From NCBI GenBank assembly GCA_036924285.1, contig JAYKYS010000006.1:26386001-26450000 (forward strand): DNA of 64,000 nt, given 5' to 3'. The notes below the pieces were generated by a model that saw only the letters and a program-made list of their open reading frames with translations, did not search any database and had not been told where the DNA came from. Origin of the DNA: Asterella californica (Eukaryota > Streptophyta > Marchantiopsida > Marchantiales > Aytoniaceae). Below are positions 1 to 13,195 of the stretch, in pieces. The translations under genes and the position numbers were made by a program. The first letter of the stretch is position 1, and every line of letters starts with the position of its first letter.

Positions 1-3000
1 TCCACTGCAATGATGCTGTGGAAGCAAGACCTTCCATTACCCCATACTTGTCGAAACAAGTGAACTCTAAGTTTGCAAATCCGTGTGGTTTGTTAGTCAC
101 TTCAGTGTAGTTCATCGTGCACCAAGTATAGAAAGTATAAATCAAGAAGTAGCACATTCACCGGATGCAGTACGCTACTAAACCCTAGTGAGAAAAGTAA
201 GTTAGTTGATTACTCGTGTTACCCAGTCTCTTTAGAAAGTTACTCGACTTACTCTGCAGAAGTCATTCTACCACTGAAGTGGCCTTTGTCCTGTTGATGC
301 CCCGCAATGCATTCATGACAGTATAAGGAAGTACTTTAGGAGTGATGATGATGACTTTTCTAATATTTGAAAGAGAAATATCAGTATCACTCCTGAGAAG
401 ACGCAAACAGGAGAAATTTGGCCTTTCACTTCAGGTCAAGACTGTTACATGCTGCGTACGTAACCTCAAGTAGTTTTAGAGGGAAAACATATAAAGCGGA
501 AAAGGGGGAGGAAGGAACCAAACTTTGTCAAAAGTAGAACTTTCCAGAACTTGCCATTCATCTACGAAACAGGAGCTATCACATTCTCCATATGCAGTGG
601 GTGCGAACATGCATTTCAGCACCAAAAGCGACATGAGTCCAGGTAGACTAGCACTGACCTTGTCAGGTGACTGCAGTGAATCTTTGAGTCATCCTTACTG
701 TCGTAGTCTTGAAGAACATCCATATACGCGAACGAGAGGAAGGCATCTAGCTTGAAGGCTTGATAAACTCCCAAAGGTGGGAACACTCACATTCTCCATA
801 CGTACTGGTAAAAGAGTCCGTTTCACTATGAAAAGTGGCAGAATGAACGCCCCGACCCAGACTTGCGGAAGCTAGTGGCATGGGACCATTCTCTCACTCC
901 ATAAAAATCATAGTACCGCATGCTACAAACCTTAATTCCAGGGCAAATAACTGTATGATGGAGGTGCTGCTCCTACTACTTCACGGCTGGAGCGTTGAAG
1001 AATTCCAGTGTGCATCATCCCATCAGTTCCAAGTAATCAACAGTAATGGAATTTAACGACGTTTGGATCCGTTTCAGAGTACTTGTAGGGTCGGAACTCG
1101 CGGATCGTTTGGTGCTTCCACGTTACAAACAAGCTTCCACGTTACTTTCAGCATCATCCATAAAACAGCCCATTGAAACCAGAGTGATGTTCCTCTTTCC
1201 TTAAGAACCTTTTCTCCGTGAAGGTATTAATTTCAAGAAAAGCTCGTCCACAAATTACTTTGAAACTAAAATTTCAGTCCTACTCGAATCTCTCCACACT
1301 CGTTCACGTTCAATCAACTATTTTGTTTGTACCACTCGAACTTTGAACACCTCCTTTCGGGCTGATCTTCGTCCAACAACGACTTCTACCCTAGAAAAGG
1401 CGCTGTCGAAATTTATGTACCATGAAAGAATCGGCCAAAATCAAATAGTGCTCTTAATGATCCTGCAGACCAATATAGTGTTGTTCGTCAACAGTTAGAA
1501 TTCATGCTAGAATCGCGAGATTCCAAGAAAATGAAATGAAATTCCAATAGCGGTATGACTATTGCTAAGACGTGTTATCTTACTCCTAGTTGACGATGGT
1601 GCGCTATTATACACTTGAAGCTAGCCCTAAACACAAAAACATGAGCGGTGATTGAACATGGACCATTCGATAGATTTCAGCACCGCTGCGAGCCGGGGTG
1701 GTCGAGCGTCGATTGATGAATCATCAAAAGATTCGGGAGTGTCGCAGGTAGGGCGAACATATAAGTGTTGTAACTTGTGCTGCTTCCCAGATTATGGAGA
1801 ACATTTGTGCGTTGTCAGCTCTTGTCCTAAGTGTGCTCGTTGTACAGCGGATATCATATCGACTCACGCGGAGATCAACAAGAAACTTCACACCGCGCAT
1901 GATGGTGACTGTCAGGGCAAGTGACGGTTGTGCATGCACGAGATGATGTAGGGCAAAATGAAGTGATACATGCGGAAATGAAGTCAACAAGAGCACCCTC
2001 GCGCACTAGCGCACGAATGCGTGATGTCTCGCGAGAATAATATCTCGTCACGCCTCTATAATACAGCTCCGTTTCAACATCAATCAGTTCCTTCCATAAT
2101 TTGCCACAGTATTTGTGTCCGTCGTGTAATGTCCAGGCCAAGCAAATTCCACGACTTGATGAATCAATCAACCGACTGATCCAGCTGCCTATTCATTTCA
2201 TGACTTACGTCCGTTAGCTAAACAACAGTTTAAACTTGATGCAGACACCGATACCCGCGGCTATGCTGTTCCTGTTTCTAAATCTGACCTTGGGTTCTGT
2301 AAATTGTCAACTGGCTTAAGAAAACTATCGAAAGTTAAGTAAATCGTACTCTAATTAAGTTTCAAGGAAGTAAGTTAGCTTACATATCAGTAAGATAACA
2401 CAAAGGGAGAGGAAGTTCTCCAAAGGAAGTTAGGTATGTTTATTCACGGTAAAGTTTATTATCTATTAAAATTAAAAAATTTAATTAATATGTATTTATT
2501 ATACTCACACATTATATTTAAGAAGCGTGTGTTCACGCTTGATCTATGGGTTATGTCTGGATCGGCCTGCAACTCTAGATGAGGTTATTATTTAATGCTT
2601 ACAGAGAAATCTAACTTTTCATAACAACTTCATATAAAATGTTTATATAGCATTGACATATTTTTCCGTATCAGAGAGCAGAGCAGAAGTTCACCAAAGG
2701 GAATGCTTATTCACGAAGACTATAGATCTGTTTGTCCTTTTGTTATGATGTCCTAAAAGAAGAGGAATTGTGAGTTATGAGTTCTGGTATGCTGGTATGC
2801 AAAGACGTGACGGTATGACTAGTCAAGCTGCTGAATATAACTTCTTACGCTTCTATTTGGTGACCGTGGTACCTGCAATACGGTGGTCAAGCCGAAAGGT
2901 ACTTTACGGGGTTGGCAGAGCTGAGATCTAGATCTCCACCCGCACACACTTGTAGTGAGCGGGAGGATTGCGCTACAAAACAGCCACGAATTCAATGCGT

Positions 3001-5649
3001 AATGGTCTCCAAGTTCTCGTGATTGCCTTGGAAGTCCTATGATGGATGACTGTGCATCTTGGTTGGTGAAAGACCAATCATGGTCAAAGTACTTACTACT
3101 ACCGGTCCTTGTGAAACTGGGAATTTACTTGCCCCGCCGCTATTGTACTGGGATTCCTGTTCATTCTGATGAAGGGAAATATTTCTGTTCAGCCATACTA
3201 TTATACGAACCATCACTCCTCGTAAATCGATAAATCCAATCGAATGTTTCTCTTCTTTTCTTTTTTCTCTTATTTAGCGCTATGCTTCTAAGAATCGAAT
3301 ATCATTACATTTGATTCGAATCCGTTCTTAACCACATTATCCACTCTTTTAACAACTGGAAACATGTGACTGAAAGTACAGTTGGGAATGTCATATCTCT
3401 AGCACCTCAACGCTGGGACCGTCCTTACCGGAAGAGTAACCATCAACTCATTAGTTTTTATTTTCTTGTTTTTTATACACGATCTGGTATCAAAATTTGT
3501 CTGCATCTTAACAGAAAAGTTCATGTTGTGAGATTATTCGCCTTTATTTTCCGTTATACTTGACCGTAACTTCATTTTCCTTCTACTACGTGAACAATTT
3601 CATTACAACTAAATATTCTATATTTATAACCATATTCATGAAAATATCCTTTGTAACCCACCCCAAGGTGTAACTTGGTGCAGGTTCTAGAAACACATAA
3701 AACATAGGGAGAGACTATCCTAATGAATAGGTTCCCCTTCAGAAACTCTTTCCTTGGGGCTCCCCCCATTCGTAATAATAACCCGGCTCTAAGTACTATG
3801 AGGGACTGAGGGAGAGCTTACCTCCACTTCATGTTTTCAAGGTTTTCCTGCTATTAAACTCTGTCTATTACGGTTGAAGTCCACCCTCAGTATCAACTTA
3901 GTGGGGAATTTCGGCTTTTGTGCAGGCTGCTTCTTTTACTAGTAGAACCTTACCATTGTCATCTTGCACATAATGCTACTCTGCGCGCAAAAAGGTCAAA
4001 AGGGAAAGGAAATCACCTAAAGCTATGGGAAGGGGAACTAGGCCGATAAGAGGATTCCCATAGCGCACACAAAATTAAGTAAAGTAACCCCTTAGGAATC
4101 TGAAATAGAAAACCAAAAGTGTGTAGCGCACATGAATCGAGAGTGTCGATTATGTTCCACATGAGCTCCTGATGTTGGGATACACGCGTGGGTTATGAAG
4201 AAAATGGAAGAAAGTTCTAAATTTCACGAGCCTAAAATTGATGTCATGTGACCCTCATTTCTCGGAGCCTGATACTGTATCATTCATCTAGAAGTTGCAA
4301 CTGTAGAGCAGGGGTGGAACTCATGGACAGGTTCCATGAGTAAAGTTTTCCCCTTCTGTGTGTCCCGTGACTCTACTCTTCATAGCCACATGATTCACCA
4401 CATGCTTTTCAGTCGAGAAGCACGAAAAAATATACAATAGCCAGGTATGATCTGTTTCCACCCAGACTTATATTTATTTCTAGGTGGTGGTGACCCACAG
4501 TTCCTGTAGAGCTACGCTATGTAGCGAGGGTTATGATGTGAAGGAGGTCGATTTCAGCTGTGCGCCATATATGATGATGATGATGATGATGATGATGAGC
4601 GATTCTGAAACTTTAGCACTCGTTTTCCTGACGAGGATGATTGATTATGTTCGTGTTGATCTAACCCAACGTAGGCTGCTTACACGACCTAAGAAGGATT
4701 CTAATTGTACACAACTCCTGAATCTCAACTGTTTAGTAGGTCGTGGTCACATTCCTGTTCACGAGATGTGGCGAGTTATATGATTCGTGAGACCACTCAT
4801 ACTCTAGTCCTCTCAACTTGACAGTTCGTGCAAGTTTACGACCCCGGACGCTGTAGATTCCTGTTCACTCTCGCATGTTGATTCCACGAGGACTGATCTT
4901 GCACTTACAAAAGCATTATATCGGATTCTTCACCGAACTGCACCTGATTATCCTTTGAATGCTCACAACTTATTGGGCGTCTGGACACTTTGACCTTTCT
5001 CTCGTGACATGGAGCTTAATATTCGATCCACAAATCACCTGCACAGCGGACGAGTAGCATGAGCATGTTTCCAGCGCATCCGACGACAAAGGCCAGAGCG
5101 GAGGACTGGCGTCAGTTCAGGAGCGGCCAAACCGAAACGGGCAGGGAAAGCACGAAATTAAAAGTAGATCACACCGGAAATCTCCTAACCCACCACGGGC
5201 TCAAGGCATGGGAATATTTGAGGTGTTAAATATTGTGCTGTTGATTACCCACGTCCGTCAGTTCATGCCTTTCAGGATCCTTCCTCATATCCTACAGATT
5301 GGCTAAGCCTCCCACAGGGGCGGCCGCATCGAGGGGACATCGTGGCTTTCTGCTATGCATAGTGTAATGATATGATTTCATGAAGAAAGTGAAGAGACTC
5401 GGTAGCATTTTCTACTACCCCTTCATAAAGTGTAGAGATTTGTCGTATTTTCTATTCTAGAATTTCCAAGTGAAACTGCGTGCTACAATTGGCTGCGCAT
5501 GCACTTCTATTGTGATGTTATGCATATGCTTCGATTGTAGTTGAGGAGAGAACTTCATTAATTTGCTCGGCAAAAAATAGTGTCATGCTGAAGATGGCAT
5601 AAATTATGTCCTATTCACATCTTTCCTAAGTATTTCTGTTGTTGCTAGG
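1..5649. other. Gene-poor intergenic stretch with decayed repeats
   Basis: No gene is recognisable. Open frames are short and overlap on both strands. One plus-strand frame at 1652-1924 is cysteine-rich, with paired cysteines followed by C-x2-C groups, but it matches no family I know. A 30-40 base block near 2408-2450 recurs imperfectly at 2680-2722; both contain a GAAGTTC..CCAAAGG core followed by TTATTCACG, so they may be pieces of one old repeat. AT-rich DNA lies at 2440-2660. The only simple repeat is the ATG microsatellite listed separately. Confidence 0.5.
4571..4597 (+). repeat. (ATG)9 microsatellite
   Basis: Nine uninterrupted ATG units. They lie inside a 99-codon open frame (4484-4783) that would read them as a methionine run. 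Such a run is a normal by-product of the microsatellite, so the frame is not called as a gene. Confidence 0.95.
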
Positions 5650-5948
5650 GACAGGTATTGACTTAATCGGACCCCCGCGCTCTCTGTTAAACTTAATCAG
5701 ACCCCGAAAGAGTGAGTTTACTTGATCAGACCTGTACCGTTTCTCACTGTGAAAAGAAAAATCAGTAACATACATCTCGCCTTGTATCATTTGTAAGAAA
5801 ACAATCAAGAACAGATGATGACCGTCTTCTGACTGGTACTCAGACCTCTCACCTGAGAGGGGTGAGGTCTGAGTAAGTAAGCGCGCACTTTAAAGGTCTG
5901 ATCAAGTCGAAGAGAGCGCGCAGAGGTCCGATTAAGGCATTACCTGTC
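5650..5948 (+). mobile_element. MITE-like element, copy 1
   Basis: About 300 bp bounded by near-perfect terminal inverted repeats of ~24 bp. The left end reads GACAGGTATTGACTTAATCG; the right end, reverse-complemented, reads GACAGGTAATGCCTTAATCG. Inside, a 13-base word of the type ACTTRATCAGACC occurs several times in both orientations. A second copy in the opposite orientation lies at 14,319-14,627 and shares the interior, including the segment around TTTCTCACTGTGA. No transposase is encoded. Flanks show only a short, uncertain duplication (AGG-like). A non-autonomous DNA transposon is the best reading. Confidence 0.8.
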
Positions 5949-8900
5949 TTAGGGAGGAAATTTGCATATACAGTATTCAGATCACGTTTGTGGTTAAGTA
6001 CTAAAGTCCCTGGAGAAATGACTAAAGTTTAAAGATAGACAGTATCCACATGATATCAACGATTTTATTAAAGAAAGAATGACAAAGCAAACTTATTCTG
6101 TAGTTTGGGACGCTATTGCTCTACATGTTAATGCTCATTTGTGGGAGGAGAAAAAAGAAAGAGACAGAGTTACAAACTATATCCCACTAGAATCAAAATT
6201 ATTCAAGGTAAATGAAACAGCAAACTGAGATCTGCTCAGTTTTGCTAAAATTATTTTGACTCTAAAGATGGATAAATGGTTCTTGCGAAGGAGAAGATCT
6301 GGAAGGTGAGATTGAGTATCTTGCCACAAATACTCAATCCACAATTTTGCACGAACAAATATCTAATTACAATAATGCACAATAAAACTTTAATAATTGT
6401 TCTGTTTAAATTAATTAATTTCCAAATAAATACATGATTATATGTTTGCATAAGACTCTTTACTTCAAAACTGTTTTGTAAGTAGAAAAAGTGAACTCTA
6501 CTTATTAATTTGAAATGACTGCGTATAACAGGTCACTAACGCTCGAGAGAACCGATGTCCTTCTTTCAACAGGCCTCTCCCTACATGATGAAATGAAAAA
6601 CAAACTTTGGTTCCGTCCACACCTGATTGTGACGATTCTATCCACTTGATTGCATGTAGTAGCGATTATCAATAGCCAACCTTACATGTTCCAAGTTCGC
6701 TCGCCTCCTCCATTGTACACACTGCCGCTAGTTTAGCGGCGGGAAAACCTCATGTACTCAACAGTTGACGACAGCCCTTTTTGACGGACTGAAGATGGAC
6801 GGCCAAGAATCATTAGCATCCATCATCAAGGTAATTAAGTGTTCTGTAACGTCGAGTCCGTGTGATTACCTACCGCCACCCCAAAGTATGAGATTACTCA
6901 TATGCTGACGTCGAAGCAAATCTGTCGACCGGAACCATCCAACCTGTGGCCTGCCTCCACGTTTACCGCGAGTCTAGTCCAATAGTAACCCGACGGAACC
7001 ATATCGCACAGTCAGGTGAATTATGATTCGTTGAAACTTCAACAATCAAGCCCATTTAGTTACAAAAGCGCACGTCGTGCCCGATCCGCCTGTAGCCGTG
7101 GCGGCTTGAGGTCGCAGCTCCTCGGGTTTAGCCTGTGTATTGGTAGTAGTTACCGGCTACATAAAGTTCCATAGCAAAAGGTAGGCCAAAACGGAGTTGG
7201 GTGGGGCAGTTACCTCCCGGGAGTCCTCTACTACGTGCCTGTGACCCGAAAAGACGGTGACACGACTCATTGTGGCGTCGTTACGAGAAAAAAACAAGCT
7301 GTATCTGTCTCACTAGGCGCTACTTACTTATCTAATTTGTTCAGTATACTACAAGTCCAAGTACGGCTAGAACAGAGATTACTCCTAAGCTCTATATTGG
7401 AGGATTGGGACTAATCTAGCGACTATGCGCCAAACTGCTGGACCGTCCGATCCAGGCCAGATACTGGACAGAGCAATCTGTCCTCCTCCGTATATGACAA
7501 CGTATGGTGTATTATTTCCGGATGAAAGTCTGACATCCACCACGGTGAAACAATATTTCTGGAAGACGTCAGTGATAAATTCCCAAAACAGCAGCCAAAC
7601 TAGATTGGTTTCTCCATCCGTCGACACGTCTAGCGTTAACTACTTGCCTAGCTCTTCTCTACTTGAAGTCCACCGCGTGTCCATATGCTATTCACTCCAG
7701 TTCAAGAGCAACAAAATCTCCGTTAACTATACAGAGTACAGTAGCGACCAAATAGTCCAGAGATGTCCTTTCGCATAACCCCGAACTGCGTTCACTTTGA
7801 AAGGCAGTTGGGATGATGAAACGGAGACACAACCAGGTAATCACAACGCTAAGTTCTTGGCTACAATCGTGGATGTATGGTCCTTGTCCTCCAAGTTGGC
7901 GGCGATGCTCTATCCTAACACATGACAAATAAAGCAAGACGCGAAGAAACTGTTATGAAGTGCTTTGACCTTTCTCCTCATGGAGTCACACTTAACAGTG
8001 ACATGTGGATTCCCTACAGGAGAACCACTTTATTTGGCTAAAGTACGCTAGAGACTTGCAGTTGAATGTGGTGGGTAAGAGGGGTGAAGAGAACTCGTTC
8101 CGCGTTGTTAGGGAATCCCAGTTCTCAACGTTTAACTAACCCCCCCATAAAGCTACAAACCTTAATTGTCACCTGGGAAAATTAAACGCGTTACGATGTA
8201 AAGGATCTGTACAGTTCCTATACATAACTTACTTCCGGATGGAGGGACGATAGGTGGAGTTATGAGTTACTTTTAATGGTCAGGGGACACCTTGGACTGT
8301 ACAGTCGAAGTTACTTTACTAAGGTGGTTGTGACCTTTGTGCTCACTTTGTGATAATAAAGGTTTTTGTTGATTAAACAGTAAAATAAAATAAGGGCGAG
8401 ACACAGTAAAGTTAAATTACGTGGTAGTACCTATTCATACCGATTAGCTGTTTAACATATTTCAGCAACACTGTTTCTCAACCAAAGCGGTTGTTGTACT
8501 TGCTAAACGAGGGAATCTTCGTCTTGGTTGCTATGGACCTCACTTTTGGCCGAAAGTGTCTTTTCGTGTTAAAGAGTGGTCTTCTAGATTTGATTATTAA
8601 TTATCACCTTGGTAGATTAATACTTTTTTCTTGTAAAGCCAAAATAATGCCATCCAACACCGATCGAATCGGTGCTCAGCTTAGAAACTCTTATATATTT
8701 TTCATGATCACTCGATTGGTTAGTGGAGATTAAGAAAAGTCGTGCATGGTTGTACTAGAGGTGCCACCTCTAGATCAGTTCAAATGAAACATATATCATA
8801 GATATTTAGAACTTGAAAGAAAATATGATAAAAATAGAACTAATTTGAAATTCGGAATATGATCCAAGCTCAAATAATACAATATCACATTTTTCTTCAC

Positions 8901-9224
8901 GAGCAGAACGATCCTCAGAAAACTATAGACTCAGAGCATCTGCATATTCACCTTCTCCATCTTCGGACGGAGGATTTTAATTTAATATCTAACCCTTCTG
9001 GTAGAAAAGATTACGTATTAAATTAATTTTAGTATTAATTCATAAATTAATAAGTATTAATTCATAAATTTATATCTTCTAAAGCGCGGCACTTGGGTCA
9101 AGACTTATGGATTATTTCTTACTCTCCTCATGTTTCTAGGTATGAATTAATAGATAATTTTTATAAAATATTTTAATTATTTATACTTACTTAGTATATA
9201 TATTTTATTTAAAAATATATATAT
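5949..9224. other. Intergenic, no gene recognised
   Basis: Mixed-composition DNA. The longest frames (117 codons at 7425-7778 plus, and overlapping minus-strand frames) show no recognised motif and compete with each other. From ~8,960 the sequence becomes AT-rich with TATA runs leading into the hairpin at 9,225. Confidence 0.45.
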
Positions 9225-9251
9225 ATTCCCGATAACAGTAATATCGGGAAT
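9225..9251. repeat. Perfect hairpin (10-bp stem)
   Basis: ATTCCCGATA at 9225-9234 is exactly complementary to TATCGGGAAT at 9242-9251, with a 7-base loop. It sits at the end of an AT microsatellite and could be a relic transposon end. Confidence 0.85.
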
Positions 9252-9559
9252 TCATCAGCATGCATATTCATAGAATCTATTCTTGTCTACAAAATACAAT
9301 GGGTTTAAAATCTATTAATATAAACAATATACATTGGGGTTACAACGAGTCAGTTAGGATTGCAAATCCATCAATCACCAAACTTGAAAAATAGTTATCT
9401 AATGTGGTCCACATAATTTCTGCGTCTACATCATTTGATTATCCGCATTAGAATGGTGTTAGTGGAAAAGTTCGAACCATATCAGTGGACTTTCAGAGAC
9501 ATCGAGATGTTGGTTTTGGCTCTACTCTGCTCTACTCTTCTTCACGTGCAGATTGAGTG

Positions 9560-11430
9560 TGAGATGAGACAAGCAGTGGTTACAATATAATGCCTGGAGA
9601 GTGGTAACCACCCTCCATCGGAGGACTTCGAAGTTTCGAGTGAGATTGAGAACTTGGAAGGTAGTGCACTATTCAAGTTAGATTCCATGCCTGTTATGAT
9701 CCGACAAAGCTCACTGTCAGAGGCGACCATCTGTGTATGTGTACGAGAAAAACCTACGTCGTGTTTTCTTTAAAGTAAACCAGGGTTCCCCATACTCACT
9801 CGACTGTCTGCAATCACCTTCCCACTTGAGAACAAGAAACGAATACCGGAGCTGACCCAGACAAACACTGTAACTATGGTTTGTACAGAACCTACGTAGT
9901 GTTTTCTTTAAAGTAAACCTGGGTTCCCCATACTCACTCGACTGTCTATAATCACCTTCCCACTTGAGAACAAGAACGAATACCGGAGCTGACCCAGACG
10001 AACACAGTAACTATGGTTTGTACAGAAGGAACCCAGACCAGTGACGTGTAAATATCAAATAGGAATAATGAAACTACTGTATATAATAAATAATAACTCC
10101 GTGAGAAACAGATATCTCTTTGGTATCAACTACGTAAGGGGATAGATGCTCCTCGTGTGACCACAGTACTCAAGTTGGATGCCAAGGCGAACAGGAACTT
10201 TTCATCCCAGTCCACTTGTATGAGAAACAGGATAGACAACGAGGAGAAGACGGAAGGAACGCCGAGGAAGTTGGAGGAATTGTGTGAAAAAGTAAGTGTG
10301 AGAACTTTCGGTTTTGGTCCTGATTGACCAAATTTGGGTTGGAATAGCGAGAGTGCGGGAACACAGTCTTTGCTGGTCATACGAAGTCAAAACTCGCAAC
10401 TTTCTCGATATTACTTGTTGGAGTGTACAAAGAAAAGAAAGTCGTAAAATAACAATGCACGAGGCACCCGCAAATCATCATACTACTCAGCCCTCCCATG
10501 GACACCACGAGAAAAGTTTGAGTACTAATTCTTTACTCCAAATCTACTATAAATAATACACTTCCGCCAATGAGAAGTCTGCTGCCGTCAGTAGTGTCGG
10601 TTAATCTGACCTGAAGGACCTTCAGATCTCCCAAAGGCTGAACTTCTCCTATTGGTCCGAAAAGCGAGACGTGGCCATCTAATGGTGTGAACTCTCTTGT
10701 CCTCATCTGGTTAGGAATCAGGATCACTGGTTAGCTTCAGCTCCTTACCCTGACGCTTCTGGGGAATGAGTGGCTCCGAATTCGTGGGGGTTCCAGGGAC
10801 TGATGGACCTTTTATTCTCAATGATACCTCCTTTCTATCCCCGCACTTTATCTTCTGAACCGAACTTACTGCTTGGGGCAGTGCCGCAGAGCTAGCGGTA
10901 ATCATCAGCTCAAACTTAACTTCTTCTTTCCTGGATATTGTCTACATCCTTATTTCTGTCAGTGGGTTATGAAGCTTGTTGACCAAGCACCCCAGAAAAG
11001 GAATGCTTTTACAGTAATCCACTGTGGCGACTCATGGTTATCCACTGGGAGTCCAAAAGGGGAAGCTATCATGTGAACTCCGTGAGTTACGGTGAACCAA
11101 CCCCTCGTTTAAGATAACGAGTTTCAAGAATACCGCTTTTCCATATGAAGAAGGATCTTCTTATTTCACCCTCTCACAGTACTCACCAGTGGACAATGAT
11201 GCGGGCAGACCATTCAGTGCCTTGGAATTGTCACGTCAAGTTGAGTTCGAGCTCACATAAGGCTTTAACCAGGACCCACAAACCAAACCAGCTGGAGCAT
11301 CAACTTTCATTGAAGATGGATTCAATGATTCATCGAGGGAATTCTCCAGGGAAGGAGTGAATGACATTCTCTCGGGGCATATAGATGTTCCCTGGTCCCA
11401 CACTGTTCTCTATGAGGTAACATATTCTTT
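9560..11430 (+). pseudogene. Coding-like scraps of an unidentified gene
   Basis: Several plus-strand segments read like protein but are broken by stops and frame changes. One segment at ~9,600-9,740 is rich in Ser/Glu and contains LFKLDSMPVMIRQSSLSEAT. A ~55-codon frame at ~10,136-10,290 runs into a consensus donor (AAA|GTAAGT). Segments at 10,960-11,075 and 11,190-11,420 follow; the last has one stop and contains DILSGHIDVPWSHTVLYE, again followed by GT. I do not recognise a family. They could be exons of a decayed host gene or of a retroelement. A minus-strand frame at 10,533-10,905 also looks partly protein-like, which weakens the call. Confidence 0.25.
9751..10027. repeat. Two-unit tandem duplication, 138-bp period
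   Basis: Units 9751-9888 and 9889-10027 both begin AACCTACGT and end GGTTTGTACAGA. They differ at only a handful of positions, so the duplication is recent compared with the decayed surroundings. Function unknown. Confidence 0.95.
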
Positions 11431-13021
11431 CTTCGAGAACTCTTTATTAAAGAATTATTTTAGCTTTGGAGTTTTCTAGCTACCATATGTGATTCTGCAT
11501 CTCGTTGTTTTCTGCATGTGCCTCATGCACCTTTTGTACATTTGTTTTTCTCTTTATCTATACACCTTTGTGCTTGTTGTGGCTTCCACTAACGGTGGCA
11601 ATAAAAAATGGAATATGCAAAGAACTCCTGACTACCCAGTAATGTCTAGCATGAATCTCTCTCGCAATAATATCTTTCCATAAAAACTCTCCATAAAGAG
11701 ACCAAGAAAGTGCTTGGCCGGCTGACAAAGACACTCTTCAAATATGCTTCCTTAACGTCAAAGCAGAAGAATGCAGTGTAACTGAGAAATATGAATGGAT
11801 ACAAAAGAGGAAAGCCCGGAAAGTGAAAGTGCATATGACAATTTGCCACTCACAATCTCCATACGATTTCATTATATAGTCAACTTTCCCTTACTTTTGT
11901 AACAATTTAAATGTGTAGTATTAATAGTTATAACACCAACTGTTAAAAGAAGCTGTCAAATTTGATAAATATGCTTACGTATGATTAAGCTGTGATTATT
12001 ATCAGATCAAGTTTTGGAATACGCCACTCATAATTATAATGTTGATTATGAGCATCTTGCGGAGAACCAACAAAACGTTGTCCGACTCAGGAGCTCTAGG
12101 ATGCGAGGAAGAAGTTATAAGACGATAATTTGTCACCTTATTACATACCATTTTCTTTCTGTACCCAGCAGTGATCAGTTTCCACCATGTCACCAGATAG
12201 ATTCATCCTCTCTCAAGATAAGAAGAAATAAAACTGTAAACCATTACATATGAGTGTTTACATTCACTCTATAACTTCATTATGTCAATGAAAAGTGGAA
12301 AGTACATTTACATGCCATCCGGAAATGGATATCATAAGTCTAACCAGTACATGTCAACTTGAAATATAGAAAAAGAATATATCAACCAGTAAAAGTCCTT
12401 CTGACTTAATCTTCTCCTACACTCTTCAAAAAGCATTGGGGGCTAACCGGGATTCTTTGTAATCTCAACCGGCTAGAATTTAAGGTCAGGTTAAAATTGT
12501 GTGTAACTATATTTTTACAAGCACAAATAACACATTAATAAACAAATTATCTACTATGAAATCCGGTAAAAGATGGATATAAACCAACTTCCATTCATTA
12601 CCCTAGGATGTTTTCAGATTCATAAAAAATGTCACCCCGAGCACTGGACCTAGAAAGACTGAATCTATCGAAAAGTGAGAGTGATACCATTTATGTGACC
12701 ATGAAAGACCTCAGTCTCTAGGTGGCAACCTTCATTTCTAGTCACTCTACTCCTTATTCAATGTTTTAATTTTGCATAGGTCTAGTTGGATCGAAGGACC
12801 ACTTCCTTAAAGTTCCATTCCGTCTATATGATAGGTGATAACCTTGGTTCAATACAGGAATTAGAGCAAAGAAGAGCTGTATAATAAAACATGCTACATA
12901 AATGTCTGCGCTTTCTGCTACCATCACTTGTTCTATGCGAAGTTAATTTTCCCTACAGTACTCATATGGATGCAGTTACTGATATAAATCATTGGTAATT
13001 ATTGCTATAAAGGGAAAATAT
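11431..13021. other. Intergenic, nothing recognised
   Basis: AT-rich DNA with short random frames on both strands. I see no gene, RNA or intact transposon. Confidence 0.45.
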
Positions 13022-13195
13022 ACAAAACGAAGTAACAAGAAGGGCTGGAAATCGGGTATGGTTTAGGGTTTAGCAGCAAAGTTCCTCTTAGCATTGCAAT
13101 CCAATACAAAACGAAGTAACTATAAGAACAAGAAAGGGTGGAAATCGGGTTTAGTGCAGGGTTTAGCAGCAAGTTTTTCTAGCATTGCCATCAAA
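13022..13195. repeat. Imperfect tandem duplication, ~84-bp unit
   Basis: Copies at 13,022-13,105 and 13,106-13,195 both start ACAAAACGAAGTAAC and contain AAATCGGGT and GGGTTTAGCAGCAA. The first copy holds one and a half plant telomere-type units (GTTTAGGGTTTAG), which is too few to call telomeric. Confidence 0.85.

Noticed and set aside
3308..3322. B-box-like GATTCGAATCC
   Set aside because: It is a short palindrome with no A box or tRNA stems around it.
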